Source: Hysterangium stoloniferum (Eukaryota; Basidiomycota; Agaricomycetes; Hysterangiales; Hysterangiaceae). From it: 64,000 bases of DNA. Under the pieces are notes generated by a model. That model had not been told where the DNA came from, made no database searches, and saw only the letters and a list, made by a program, of their open reading frames with translations. The translations under genes and the position numbers were made by a program. Positions 1-11,657 of the stretch are shown piece by piece (position 1 is the stretch's first letter; the number at the start of each line of letters is the position of its first letter). The stretch covers positions 1-64,000 of the forward strand of contig WHVD01000051.1 of the NCBI GenBank assembly GCA_015178975.1, in the 5' to 3' direction.

Positions 1-1540
1 GAGTGGAGCTGGATGGCATCACAGGGTCAGTGTGAGGAGTATGCTTTTACCACAGTTTCATTGTGGTAAAACACTCCTTTTATTTTATTTATATTTTACA
101 CATTCTATTCATATTTTTCTATCTTTTATATTCTTCGAATATTGCATCATTTCATTAGTTCGAAGCATTGTGTATACTTGTGGGTGCACTCGGCACCAAT
201 TAGAACTCAGACACACTTTTACCCAAGAACCACCACTTGTAAGACATAAACTAGGTCTACTACGAGTGGTGATCAGGGTAACGTGTCAGCTACTACATAG
301 GTAGCAATATCTGAACTATCTAACACTTCAGGCCTCGAACTATAGCAGTCGAGGCCTCCACTCGAATCATCCTTCTTGAATCATCCTTCCCCCCATTCTA
401 CTCATTTCTTCGTATATAGACCGGTCAGAACTTATACCACTCTTCACAGTCAGATACCCCCTCCAAACCCTGATGGAAGTCGGCAATTTTCATTGTTGGT
501 TAGAGTCACTTGTGAAGAAGTGAATGTTGTCAGGAAGTAAAAAACCTTCATGGCAATCAGCGCCGAGGTACTTGTCGTTGTAGGTAGGATAGCGCGGTTG
601 GTCATCCTCTGAATCGGATGAAAAATTGTTGGGCCCCATCCAGGAGGTTCGTTCCTGGAGCCCACATTGGGAAGGAGGTCTGGGAGGTAGTGCGACTCCG
701 TCCCCACATCACAATGCAATGCTTTGTAGTTTGATCCTCTGTACTCTGTCCCAATCGTAGAAGATGACCCCGTCTTTTCCTTTCCTGCTTTTCTGTCCCA
801 CACTCTGAACACATGGCATGCCCCCGTCGCTGCAATCTGTCTCAGTGAAATCCGTCCACTTATGGCCCAAGGGGGGGAGCGATGGTTGGAGGGTTGTTGC
901 TTCCTTCCATTCTCCTCCATTCCTGCTGTGTCTGCTTTGAGGGGACATTACCCCTAGCACCCATCTTTCACTGTCCTTCTAAGTACTCCTCCCTCCTCTT
1001 CCTCTTGAGTGTTTTCAGTTCCTCCTGAACCTGCACGGAGAAAGCCTCGGACTGCTGTTTTTCCCTGATCTCCTCCTTGGTGGAAGGGAAGATACTACGA
1101 GGGGGTGGGGGGGTTTCACTCCATATTCCTGAGGGACCCCCCCAAGCATCAGAGGACAGGGGTGCAGCTTTTGGAATGGGGTCCGTCCGCGTAGGATATG
1201 TGGACAAAGAGGCCTCCCCCAAGTGCTCGACAATCTCTGTTCAAGGTAGTGGGGAGGGAGGAACCGTTGTTTGGGGTTGAGGTATCCTTTTAAAGTTGGG
1301 AAGTCGGGGTCTGGGGAGAGGAGTATATGGAGTGAAAACAGTTCCACTCCCCGAGTTGGTGGAGGTTCCTGCCATGTTGTCCTGTGTGGTGGAGTGCATT
1401 GATGATGGTATCCCAGAATTACCCGTACAGTGCTCGACATTTTCAGTACGAGATGACATCGTAGAAGTATTGATAGGTTGGGGTCACGGTATTCTTTTGA
1501 AGTTGGGGAACTTGGGTTTGGGTTGTTGTTCCTGCGACAT
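1..1540 (-). pseudogene. ORF3 (accessory 3' frame) of family-I retroelement copy A1, partial
   Basis: Reads leftward from an ATG at 1540 (start M-S-Q-E-Q-Q-P-K) and runs off the left edge. No known domain recognised. Visible parts are a proline-rich start with the motif FPNFKRIP occurring twice, a basic helical stretch (EELKTLKRKRREEY) and a segment around GQKSRKGKDGV. The same frame recurs in copies B (22473-25628) and C (44811-61513), so it is an element gene, not host DNA. In this copy it is broken by a TGA at 492-490, where copy C still has a sense codon, and by an LTR at 31-448. It lies downstream of the integrase/chromodomain piece at 7486-8813; GY1 has been inserted between them. Function unknown; it could be a structural or envelope-position protein, but no signal peptide or membrane segment is evident. 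Confidence 0.7.
31..448 (+). repeat. Solo LTR, short variant of family I (LTR1b)
   Basis: Starts TGTGAGGAGT, ends CTCTTCACA, and is flanked by the 5-bp duplication GTCAG (26-30 and 449-453). Its termini match the longer family-I LTRs but the interior is shorter and largely different. It sits inside ORF3 of copy A1; the empty site is visible in copy B near 23930. Confidence 0.9.
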
Positions 1541-1569
1541 AGTGTACTGACTTGTGAGGTTGACGTGGA

Positions 1570-1870
1570 TGTCAGGGGACAATCTTAAGTTTTCCATTTT
1601 CTCTGACTCTCCTTAATATAGTTCATAAGTAAAGACTGAGAGGGGCACCTTGTTGTTATCACATTTTCAAACTCAGCTGCACCTTTAGTTAGTCACTCGC
1701 TAGCTGAGGATTCCTTAGACTTTTCTCTTCGGATTTCCTCTGCTAGGTAAGTAATATTGTATTCTACATGTATGTAATTAGACAGGTATAAACTCACTTC
1801 GGATTTCCTCTGCTAGGACCCCAACTCAGTCATAGTGCGAGTTAGTGTAGTCTAGAGAGTCGCCCTTACA
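1570..1870 (+). repeat. GY1 5' LTR
   Basis: TGTCAGGGGA to CGCCCTTACA, 301 bp. It contains a 21-bp direct repeat (1727-1747 and 1797-1817, period 70). The first copy is followed at once by GTAAGT, a perfect fungal 5' splice signal. The 10-mer AGACTTTTCT at 1717-1726 is the complement of the sequence just after the LTR, which suggests self-priming. Confidence 0.95.
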
Positions 1871-1882
1871 GAAGAAAAGTCT
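1871..1882 (+). other. GY1 candidate primer binding site (self-priming type)
   Basis: The bases directly after the 5' LTR do not begin with the TGG expected for a tRNA primer. Instead AGAAAAGTCT (1873-1882) is the exact complement of AGACTTTTCT at 1717-1726 in the LTR. That is the arrangement known for Tf1/sushi elements, where the 5' end of the mRNA primes itself. Confidence 0.5.
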
Positions 1883-2009
1883 CACATCGAGTGACTGAAA
1901 TTACCGCTGCTATTTTTCGAACCATATTCAAGATTGCAAGTTCAAACATTTATACAGATCTAATCGACTTCGAATTTACGTGCGGTTCCCTTCCCTCATT
2001 TTTACCATC

Positions 2010-3188
2010 ATGTCGGCTTCTATAACTGATCCTCACCAGGTGCTGGAACAGCACAGTAACGAGATTCGCGAACTCCAAGCCTCCCAGAAGCAAAACACGG
2101 ACTTGCTGCAGCAAATCCTCCAGCAACTTACCGTACAGTTGCAACCACCAGCGAATCCTCCACAGCCGACAGTGTTACCTATGTCGATTCCTTCTGCCAC
2201 TTCGACGAACTCAGGTCCGAAAATCCCACTCCTGAATGTGTATGATGGCGATCGATCCGGCGGATGCACCTTTTACAATTTGTGTCTGTTATACATTAGC
2301 ATGAATGGGTTGAAATTCCAAACGGACGAGACGAAGGTACAGTGGGTGGTGTCGTTCATGAAAACCGGCCAAGCCGCCCTTTTTGCGAACAGGCTCATGA
2401 AGTTGTGGAGTCAAGGAGAGACAGTGCCTTTGTGGGAGACCTTCGTGCAGACATTCGAGCGCGAATTCTTTCCAGCTGACGAAGCAGCGACGGCCCGTAT
2501 CAAACTAGAAGGAATGACATAACATCAAGCCCAAAGAACCGTCGACTAGTACACTGACGAGTTTCGCAAACTCGTTGACCTTGTGGGTTACAAAGATTCA
2601 TTAGCTATCGTAATGAAATATCGACACGGCCTCTTACCGAATATCCAGACCCAGGTCGCGATGATGGAGAACTGCCCGAAGGCCGACGACGAGCAAGGCT
2701 GGTACGACGCCACTTCCCGCTTTGACCGAAACCGAAACGCGAATGAAATCCTTCATTCTGCAGGCGTCACCACACAACCGGTCGCACTGAAATCCACGAC
2801 ATTTCCTCACATCATACCCGCATTGCTCCCCCGCGTCGTACCCACGTCGATTACCTGTGTCGTTCCCCCACATCCTACGCCGACTCTACCCTCCTCTAAG
2901 CCAATCGACGCGATGGACGTCGATGCAACCAAAGGCCGTGGCCTTCCTTCGACCCTCTGCTTCGAATGTCGTCAACCGGGTCACTTCAGTCGAGACTGCC
3001 CTCGTAAACTGCAGAGGATCCGTTCATTACTCACTAGCCTTGATCAGGAAGGACAGGACATGGCCATGGATATCCTGCTTGCTGAAGCAGATGTCCGAAT
3101 TGCTTGTAGTAGGGTGGCCGAAGCTGATGATTCTCCGAGAGGGGCTGATCTACAGCCTGTTTCGGGTTTTCCCGACAGCAGCAAGTGA
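2010..3188 (+). pseudogene. gag: GY1 gag polyprotein
   Basis: Nucleocapsid/capsid precursor. The ATG at 2010 opens a frame with a glutamine-rich, coiled-coil-like start (residues about 10-50), a retrotransposon gag core, and a classical zinc knuckle CFECRQPGHFSRDC (C-x2-C-x4-H-x4-C) near 2960-3000. The frame is kept for its whole length, but two stops interrupt it: TAA at 2520-2522 and TAG shortly after, both explicable as CAA/CAG to TAA/TAG transitions. The frame ends with TGA at 3186-3188; the pol frame is -1 relative to gag and its first ATG is at 3194, 6 nt after the stop. Confidence 0.9.
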
Positions 3189-3193
3189 AGGGT

Positions 3194-6100
3194 ATGCCCT
3201 CGCTGCCACTTTCAAATAGATTCAGTGTTCTCTCAGTTGATGATGTATGTACAGTTAATACATCTGAAGTTGAACCTCCATTGAGTGAGGACACTGGAAT
3301 TCAAGTCATACCTACCCCATCCAAGCCCCTTTCTGTCCATTTGCATCGTAGAAGACCAGTTTGGGAACGCCGTCTTCCAAAATCTTTCATTATTGCCTCA
3401 ACTGCAACTGCCAAATCATTACACCTGAAAGTTGAACTCCAAACAACTGATACAGGTCTCCTCCGATCAACTCGTGCATTGGTTGATTGTGGTGCAACTG
3501 GTTTGTTCATTGACTGAGACTATGTGCATGAAAATGGAATTGCCACACGATCACTTCTTTACCCAATCCATGTGTACAATGTAGATGGGACACCCAACGA
3601 AGCAGGTTCAATCACTGAAGTTGCTGAACTGGTCCTCCGTTACAAGGACCACTCAGAGAAGGCACTATTTGCAGTCACCAAGCTTGGGAAGGAATCCCTT
3701 TTGCTTGGCTATACCTGGCTTTGGGATCACAATCCTGAGATAAATTGGCAGACACAAGAAGTCAAGATGACTCGTTGCAACCCACACTGTAAAGAGTGTA
3801 AAATATCAACCCTCCAGGCACATGAAGAGATCAGATGTTTACAAGCTTGCAGAGATGCCCCAGCCCCAACCTTCATATTGGAGGAAATAGAAGAGCCAAT
3901 TCTTGACTTGCTACCTGATCAGTCTGATGAGGTGGAGGACCAAATGGATGACTCAATTGAAGATGGAGATTGGGTATTTGTCACAGTGATGCACCCAGAA
4001 CTGACTCCAAGTCAGATTCGAGCATCTGCTACAGTGTCTCAGAGATTAGCAGAGGCTAGTGCAAGGTTCAACACACTGAGTCCAAAAGGTTTCCAACATG
4101 TTGTCCCAGAGTATCTCCACACCTTTGAAGATGTGTTTTCTAAGGAGTCATTTGATTCACTACCAGATCAAAAGCCTTGGGACCATGCAATTGAACTAAT
4201 CCCTGATGCAAAATCAACCAATTGCAAGGTCTACCCTATGTCCCTCAATGAGCAGACAGAGCTGGGTATCTTTATTGCTGAAAACTTGGCAACCGGTCGG
4301 ATACGTCCTTCTAAGTCACCCATGGCATCCCCAGTTTTCTTCACCAAGAAGAAGGATGGCTCCCTTCGACTTGTCCAAGATTATCGTATACTGAATGACC
4401 AAACCATAAAAAATTGATATCCACTCCCACTCATTTCAGAGCTGGTAAATCGATTGAAAGGGGCATGGTATTTCACAAAGCTTGATGTTAGATGGGGCTA
4501 CAACAATGTTCGCATAAAAGAAGGGGATGAGTGGAAGGCTGCCTTCCGAACAAATAGAGGGTTGTTTGAACCCTTAGTCATGTTTTTCAGTCTCACTAAT
4601 AGCCCAGCACCCTTCCAGACTATGATGAATGATATCTTCCAGGATTTGATTGCTGAAGGAGTCGTATGTGTCTACCTGGATGACATCCTCATCTTTACCA
4701 AGACACTTGAGGAACATCGCCGTGTCCTATTACTGGTCCTTGAGCGTCTTCGTGAGTATAAACTCTACCTTAAGCCAGAGAAATGTGAGTTCGAAAGAAC
4801 GAAGATTGAATACCTGGGCCTAGTCATATCTGAAAACCAAGCAGAGATGGACCCAATTAAGGTGTCAGGTGTGCGTGATTGGCCCACTCCAACTAGCCGG
4901 AAAGAGGTACAAGCCTTCCTTGGGTTTACCAACTTCTATAGGCAATTTATAGTGGATTTCTCCCACCATGCACGACCACTGTTTGACCTCACAAAAAAGG
5001 AATCAGCTTGGAGGTGGACTATAACAGAGGACCAAGCTTTCCTTTTCCTCAAGAATCTGGTTATAAATGCACCGATTCTGACAATGCCCGATGACTCAAA
5101 ACCATTTCGAGTTGAAGCTGACTCATCAGACTATGCCACTGGAGCAGTCCTCTCACAACAGCTGGATGATGGAAAGTGGCATCCTGTTGCCTTTTACTCA
5201 AAAAGCCTGTCAGCTGTTGAACACAATTATGAGATCCATGACAAAGAGATGCTTGCAGTGATCCATGCCTTTGATGAGTGAAGACATTTCCTAGAGGGGG
5301 CACGACACTCAGTGGAGGTGTGGACTGACCACAAAAACCTGGAGTACTTCATGTCTTCAAAGAAGTTAAATCAAAGACAGGCCAGATGGTCCCTGTTCCT
5401 GGCACGTTTTGATTTCCAACTGCACCACCGACCAGGACGCTCGATGGGCAAAACTGATGCACTCTCTTGCCGGCCTGACCATGGCTCTGGTGAGGGTGAC
5501 AACTCAGACATAACCCTACTTAAACCAGAGTTTTTTGCAATTCGAGCCATGGAGGGTGTGTCAATACATGGGCCAGAACATGAATTTCTCACTGCTATTC
5601 GTCAAGGAAATGAGAAGGGTGAACAGGAGGAAGCAGTGATCACAGCAGTGAAGGAGCTCCGAAAATCTGGTGGCCGATCCATCAGATTAATGGAATGGTC
5701 AGAGGAGGATGGACTGGTATTGTATCGGGGAAAAATATACGTACCAACTGACCCAGAACTGAGGCGTAGAATTGTGGAACAGCATCATGACTGTCGGGTT
5801 GCTGGCCATGCAGGACGATGGAAGACCTTAGAGCTGATCAGTTGCAACTTTTGGTGGCCAGGTATATCATGATATATAGGGCAATATGTCAAGACCTGTG
5901 ACATTTGTATGCGCACCAAGTTCCAACGTCGAATGCCAATTGGGGAATTACACCCAAATGCCACACCAGAAGATCGATGGGATACAACTAGTGTTGACTT
6001 CATAGTTGACCTACCTGAATCCCAAGGGTACGATTCAGTGATGGTGATTGTAGATCTCATGACAAAGCATGGACACTTCCTACCTACACATAAGACTGTT

Positions 6101-7231
6101 GACTCTGTTGGTGCAGCTCGGATCTTTTTCAAGGATGTGTGGAAGCATCATGGACTTCCACAGCGAGTTATCTCAGATCGTGGATCACAGTTTGCAAGTC
6201 AGTTCACTCGGGAATTATACCGACTCCTTGGTATTCAACCAGCCTATTCCACAGCCTACCACCCTCAGACTGATGGACAGACTGAACGAGTCAACCAAGA
6301 GTTGGAGACATGTCTACAGATTTTTGTAAATCAGCGCCAATCAGACTGGGTTGATCTTCTCCCACTTGCAGAATTCCAATATAACAACCATATCCATGCA
6401 TCTACACAACAGACACCATTCATGTTAGACTGTGGACGTCATCCACGAATGGGTTTTGAACCAAACCTTCGATCCAATAAGGTAGAATCAGTAAATGATC
6501 TTCGAGATCGAATGGCTGAAACTCTTGAGGAGGCAAAAGCAGCACTGGCTAAAGCAAAGGATGACATGACAAAGTACTATAACCGTCGGCGAACCCCAGC
6601 ACCAAACTTCAAGGCAGGAGACCAGGTTTTCCTAGATGCCAGTGATATTCAAATGGCCCAGCCCTCAAAGAAGCTTTCACACCTTTGATTAGGGCCATTT
6701 AAGGTACTTGAACAGGTCTCACCAATTGCCTATAGATTGGAACTGCCCAGGTCCATGAACAAACTTCACCCAGGCTTCAATGTGGTGAAACTGACACCAA
6801 AGATTGAGGATCCAATCACTGGCTGCCATGCTAAACCACCACCAGATCCAATAGTGGTAGAAGGAGAGATTGAGTATGAGGTTGAGAAGGTATTGGACAG
6901 TAGATGGAGATATGGAAGAATTGAATACCTCATAAAATGGCAAGGTTTCAGCATGGAACATAATAGCTGGGAACCAGGACATAAGGTATTCGCCCCTGCC
7001 TTGACAGCAGATTTCCACACACAACATCCAGAGGCAGTAACAATTCAGGGCCCTATTCGAGGATCAAGGCAACCTCCAACCACCACAGTACGAGCAACCC
7101 AGACTCCAGGGTTTCGAAAGGTCAAGCCTGGACTCTACTGGCAGCAACACAATGTCGGGACGCCATACCTTAAAGGGGGGGTGATGTCAGGGGACAATCT
7201 TAAGTTTTCCATTTTCTCTGACTCTCCTTAA
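3194..7231 (+). pseudogene. pol: GY1 pol polyprotein (PR-RT-RH-INT-chromodomain)
   Basis: One continuous frame. Aspartic protease motif VDCGATGLFID (about 3480); RT with VYLDDILIF (about 4670); RNase H with a TDHKNLEYF block (about 5325); integrase zinc finger H-H..C-x2-C (about 5790-5910) and the D-D-E core (VDFIVDLP, ISDRGSQF, TERVNQELE; 5995-6300); C-terminal chromodomain with IEYLIKWQGFSMEHNSWEP (about 6920-6980). Stops at 3515, 4415, 5279, 5870 and 6686 all fit single transitions (four CGA to TGA, one TGG to TGA). The frame ends 47 nt inside the 3' LTR. With these stops the copy cannot make full-length Pol. Confidence 0.92.
7171..7184 (+). other. GY1 polypurine tract
   Basis: TAAAGGGGGGGTGA lies directly upstream of the 3' LTR, where plus-strand DNA synthesis is primed in LTR retrotransposons. 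Confidence 0.8.
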
Positions 7232-7485
7232 TATAGTTCATAAGTAAAGACTGAGAGGGGCACCTTGTTGTTATCACATTTTCAAACTCAGCTGCACCTT
7301 TAGTTAGTCACCCGCTAGCCGAGGATTCCTTAGACTTTTCTCTTCGGATTTCCTCTGCTAGGTAAGTAATATTGTATTCTACATGTATGTAATTAGACAG
7401 GTATAAACTTACTTCGGATTTCCTCTGCTAGGACCCCAACTCAGTCATAGTGCGAGTTAGTGCGGTCTAGAGAGTCGCCCTTACA
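7185..7485 (+). repeat. GY1 3' LTR
   Basis: 301 bp, same ends and same internal 21-bp repeats as the 5' copy. It differs from it by about five C/T or G/A changes. Confidence 0.95.
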
Positions 7486-8813
7486 GTGGAGGGAAAAGAC
7501 AGGGGGATAAAATTTTCTTTAGCAGATTTACATATTTTATATTAATTTTAAGCTCCACTCGGTTATTGAGGTGAAAGGCTGAGGGGGATGAATAGTGAAG
7601 AGTAGAGTTAAAAGTAAATAAACAGTGTTGTCATCGTGAGAAGGTAAAATGATCATTAGATTCAATAAATAGTTTTGTAAGCTCTGAGAAGAGCAGGGGC
7701 ATTACAAAGGTCATTGCCGTTTAACCAGGTGTCCTCTTCTGGTCCATATCCTTTCCATCGAACTTGGAAAAGAAGTCAATTTCAATGCTTTTTGTGTCCT
7801 AATATAGCCTCTACTTCGTACTCCTCATCATTATGGTCTAGTTCCTGAGGATTTTTGAGTAGCACCCTTGATCCAAATTCCTTGGGGGAGAGATGGTACT
7901 TTTTAAGATGGTCTCGGTTGATTACTGGGTGTAGTTGATATTCCAAGGAAATGTGGAGTTGAAAGACTTGAGGATTGATCTTCTCCAAGACTTCGAATGG
8001 CCCTATCCGTCTTTGTATAAGTTTCCTCCCAGGTCCTTTGGCTTCGACAAGCTCGAGGGAATGGGGATTGATTAGAACATACATAATCTCCTTCTGAGAT
8101 ATCTTCCACCGATCTCCTTTTCTTATTGTAGCTGTGAGCTTGCATTTCTTGTGCTCAGGCGATCAAATCCCGCACCACCTGTCGATGGTTCTCCAATTCT
8201 AAGATCCATTGGTTGGCTAAGGGGCTATCCGACAATTCCCTAGGAACCACGGGGTCATCCCTTCCTAGGCAGCGAAACATCCCTCTTGGTAAGTATCCCA
8301 TCAGCAAAAAGGACAGTGCATAGTTTGTTGAACTCTGAACCATCAAATTGTAGGTATGAGCCACCACCTGAGTCCATTTAGACCATTCCTCTTTCGAAGA
8401 AGCGCAGTAGGCTCTGAACATTTGCTCAATGATAACATTGGCATTCTCTGTTTCACCATCAGTTTGAGGATGATGGGATGAGGATACCGCGAGGGTGCTT
8501 CTGTATACCTTGCAGACCTCTCTCCAGAACCTACAGGTCCATCTCTTGTCTCAATCACAGATTATCCTTGAGGGTAGGCTGAAAGGAGCAGCTACTTTAT
8601 TCACAAAGATTCATGCAAATCCTTCTGCAGATAGATCTGAGGTCATGGGCTCACAAATTAAAAAACGCATGAGTTTATCCACAGTGACAAAGATGGCTGA
8701 GTAAGCACCCTCTGCAGAAGGTGGCAATCTGGTAATCAGGTCCATTGAGACAACCTCAAACAGCCTTAAAGGTACATCTGTGGGTTGAAGAGCTCCCTGA
8801 GAACAAAGGGCGG
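7486..8813 (-). pseudogene. pol: Integrase C-terminus and chromodomain of family-I copy A1
   Basis: Minus-strand frames match copy B residue by residue: integrase first Asp block (SMDLITRLPPS, about 8745), second Asp block (near 8565), third part with TENANVIIE, an SH3-like tail (ISEGDYV) and the start of a chromodomain (EEYEVEAILGHK, about 7800). Several stops and at least one frameshift make it inactive. Homology to the minus-strand element stops near 8813; from about 8905 the sequence is gag of another copy in the opposite orientation, so this is a truncated, rearranged copy. 7486-7700 is the 3' untranslated part leading to ORF3. Confidence 0.8.
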
Positions 8814-8904
8814 AAGAACCTTTATGTCTCAGGTCATATTGCCCCCTGATTGGGAAAAGCAGAATGGTGTTTTCTTCACCTTCCAACAGGGGTGAAACCC
8901 TGGG

Positions 8905-10090
8905 AATGACATCAAGATCAAATGGTCCAATCTCCCTGAATATGATGGGAGTCATTCCAAAGCTTTGAAGTACATCCTCGACATCATGAGCCTTTCAGAA
9001 ATATCAGACTCAATGAGCTCCTTGTTGGGAGTTGCTTTGTCCAAATGACTCACAGGTAATGCAAAAATGTGGTGGAGCATCCTAGACTGTGAGCATCACA
9101 CTGAATTCAGTCAATCTCACAGATCTTTCCTTTGGGGTATCATTGAAGGCTTACTAGGGACCAGGTGGTGTGAATCTCTCACAATCAAATGGGAAGAAAT
9201 GAGGTTTTGTCAAACCCATCACAATCGCAAAACTCCAGTGTAGTACATTCAGTGCCAAATCAAACTGTATCAGTTTCTCTACAGTTTCCACCAGGATTGA
9301 AAAGAGGAAATGCACCATTTGATTTTGACCCTACCTACAGAATGGCTTTACTTGTTGCAAGGACAACCCATCAATGGCATAATGGGGTTGCAAACCTATG
9401 CCAATAACTTACAGGAAGCTCTCATTAATGCCTGGAATCAGACCCATGATTGCTGAACAGGAGGAGTCAGACCCCAGGTTTGAAGAAGAATACTTCAGGG
9501 GAATTGACTCTACCAACTGCAGTCATGTCCTTATCAGTGAAACTGAGAACAAAACTGTCACTAGGAAATCAACTCAATGCATGGTAAGAAGCATGGCAAG
9601 TTCTTTTTCAAACGAAGTGACAGGAAAAGTATTGCTAAGCCCCCTAAGGAGTGCTGGATTTGCAGGAGTTTAGAGCATTTTAAGATCAACTGTCCTCACA
9701 CAGGCAAGATGTCTCATTATGTCTCCATTAATAAATGTTCCATGCAGAATCCAGTTGAGGAGGCTGAGGATCAGAGGTCTTATGAAATGGTCTATGGATT
9801 AAGCATACAAGGACAAGTACATAATGTTGATGAAGAATCAATTTTCATTTCTGTTTACCTTCCTCGATCAGAGGACAATATCATTTTAGATGCAAGTTTA
9901 CCTTCAAATGAGAATGAAGTGTCAGAAGTCTACATACATCTCCATATCAGACTGTGACTTTCTTGAGAAGGGAGACTGGCTAGATACTCATCATCAGAAC
10001 TGGAAAGGTCTGACTGAGACAGAAGCCTTATTGCAATATAAACTTCCTACCATTGAGAAAATTGTCAACAAGGAAGTGTCTGCAAATTGA
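8905..10090 (+). pseudogene. gag: gag region of family-I copy A2
   Basis: Translated fragments in several frames match gag of copy B: a block near 8905-9200 (IKWSNLPEYDG; WGIIEGLLGTRWCESL) and the zinc knuckle CWICRSLEHFKINC (C-x2-C-x4-H-x4-C) near 9652-9700. Downstream come acidic linker sequences leading to the protease. Multiple stops and frameshifts are present. The 5' LTR and start of gag are missing; the left end abuts the inverted A1 piece. Confidence 0.75.
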
Positions 10091-10144
10091 TCCAAGGAAA
10101 TAAGTCAGAACTACATTATAGAAGACCCCTCTGGGTTAGAGGAA

Positions 10145-11620
10145 TTGGAGGAGAACCTCCCCTTTGACACAGGACCACTACCCACCTTAATTCCTTACAA
10201 GGGTTCAGATTCAGAAGCAGACAACCCCATCCAAAGCACTGCTCCCAAGGTACTTAACAGTAGATGTGTCAGGAGGGATGTCAAACTGGCTGCAAAAAGG
10301 AAAGCAAAAGACCCAAAGTCCAATATCCTCAATCCAGTCAGCTTATGAAGGAGGATTCAACCATCATTTATTGCAAAAGCAATCCTCCCAGTGGATACTC
10401 TAGTATAGGGAGCTTGGCATTACATGTCTACAGGCATGTAGGGAATTCAGAAGCCTCTAACCTTATCAAAATCAGGCTGGACACTGGGGCCGACCTCTCC
10501 CTAGTTTCAGAGGATTTCTATAAGGAACTAGAAGATCACCCCAAGCTCAAACAAGGACTCAAACTGTGCCTCATTGTGAGAGGTACGGTGAAATATGTTC
10601 AGAAAATATAGTCTGGATGAGCCCATACCATATTTCCATTATTATTTCTTCCTTCTCTCTATTTTATTATACACTTATATTTAGTTCGATGACCTATGTA
10701 TGTGATACGTCGACTCTTGTGGGCACATACATGCCAGACTTATGTATGTATTCTAGCACCCGTAATTAGAACTCAGACACTTTTTACCCTGCAACCACAA
10801 CTTACCCAGACACCCAGTTAGTGTCCTGTAAGTTGTGATTGGGGTATCGTCTCGACCGTCACAGACAGGCTTTAACTACCTACGCAATCAGAGTTTCGAA
10901 CTGTACCAGTCGAAACTCCATCTATATCTCAATCCGTACAGACCGCATCCACGCTACTCTATTATTCAACTCTCATTACTCTTTTCTACACTTGAGCAGT
11001 CATTCAGAATCATACTTAACAGTCGATTCCCTGTATTCATTTTAGCTCTCTACTCTACTTTAGATAGCTACTTCACTCAATCTTATTGAACTAAGTAGTC
11101 AATACCCATTCAGTCTGTATTAGACTTAGACGGTCAATACATCTACGTGTCATACCTAAACAGTCAATATTCTTCATATATAGAACGGTTAGAACTTCCA
11201 CCACTCTTCACACTCATTCAGCTTACCAGTAATGCTAAAGTCTCAGGATACATCAACATCCCCATCTACCTTGAAGATGAAACCAGTACATTCCTTAAAT
11301 TTACAGCTGAAACATACATTGTGCAATGTATGACTGTACCAATTCTTCTTGGGGAGGACTTCCATGTGAACTATGAGATTGGGATGCTACAAGATCAGCC
11401 ATTGGGTTCCAGATTGATTCTCCCAGGAAGAGTGGGGTCTATCTCAGCCAGTTCCTCTAAAGAGCTGCAGCCCTTGACTTTCTCGATTAGCAAAGCTCCC
11501 CTTGAAGAATGAGCTAGCGACTCACCTGAATTGACTTCCAAACTGGACAAAGGGGTGCATACTGAAAGAGTCACACAAGCCCTACAGGATTATACTATAG
11601 AACCAGAATCAGCTTGATTA
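10145..11620 (+). pseudogene. pro: Protease region of family-I copy A2, split by an LTR
   Basis: Retropepsin-like domain with active-site block IRLDTGADLSL (about 10470-10500), continued after a 638-bp LTR insertion (10575-11212) by the flap and C-terminal part with IPILLGEDF (about 11340). The reading frame on both sides of the insertion matches copy B. The element is inactive. Confidence 0.75.
10575..11212 (+). repeat. Solo LTR, family I
   Basis: TGTGAGAGGT to CTCTTCACA, 638 bp, flanked by CTCAT (10570-10574 and 11213-11217). Inserted in the protease region of copy A2 only about 15 bp from the place where copy B carries an independent insertion in the opposite orientation relative to pol. 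Confidence 0.93.
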
Positions 11621-11657
11621 GTACCAATCTATGTCAGAGATCCTATGGGTGCCCAAT

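Larger units (their letters stand above)
1570..7485 (+). mobile_element. GY1: complete Ty3/gypsy chromodomain LTR retrotransposon
   Basis: A 5.9 kb element with two 301-bp LTRs, gag, and a pol in the order protease-RT-RNase H-integrase-chromodomain, flanked by the duplication GTGGA (1565-1569 and 7486-7490). The empty target is readable in copy B near 25660. The two LTRs differ at about five positions, all transitions, which suggests a fairly recent insertion followed by deamination. All coding lesions are in-frame stops; the gag and pol frames are otherwise continuous without indels. Confidence 0.95.

Noticed and set aside
7903..8145. Alternative frame through the A1 integrase tail
   Set aside because: Frameshifted reading of the same integrase sequence; counted within 7486-8813.
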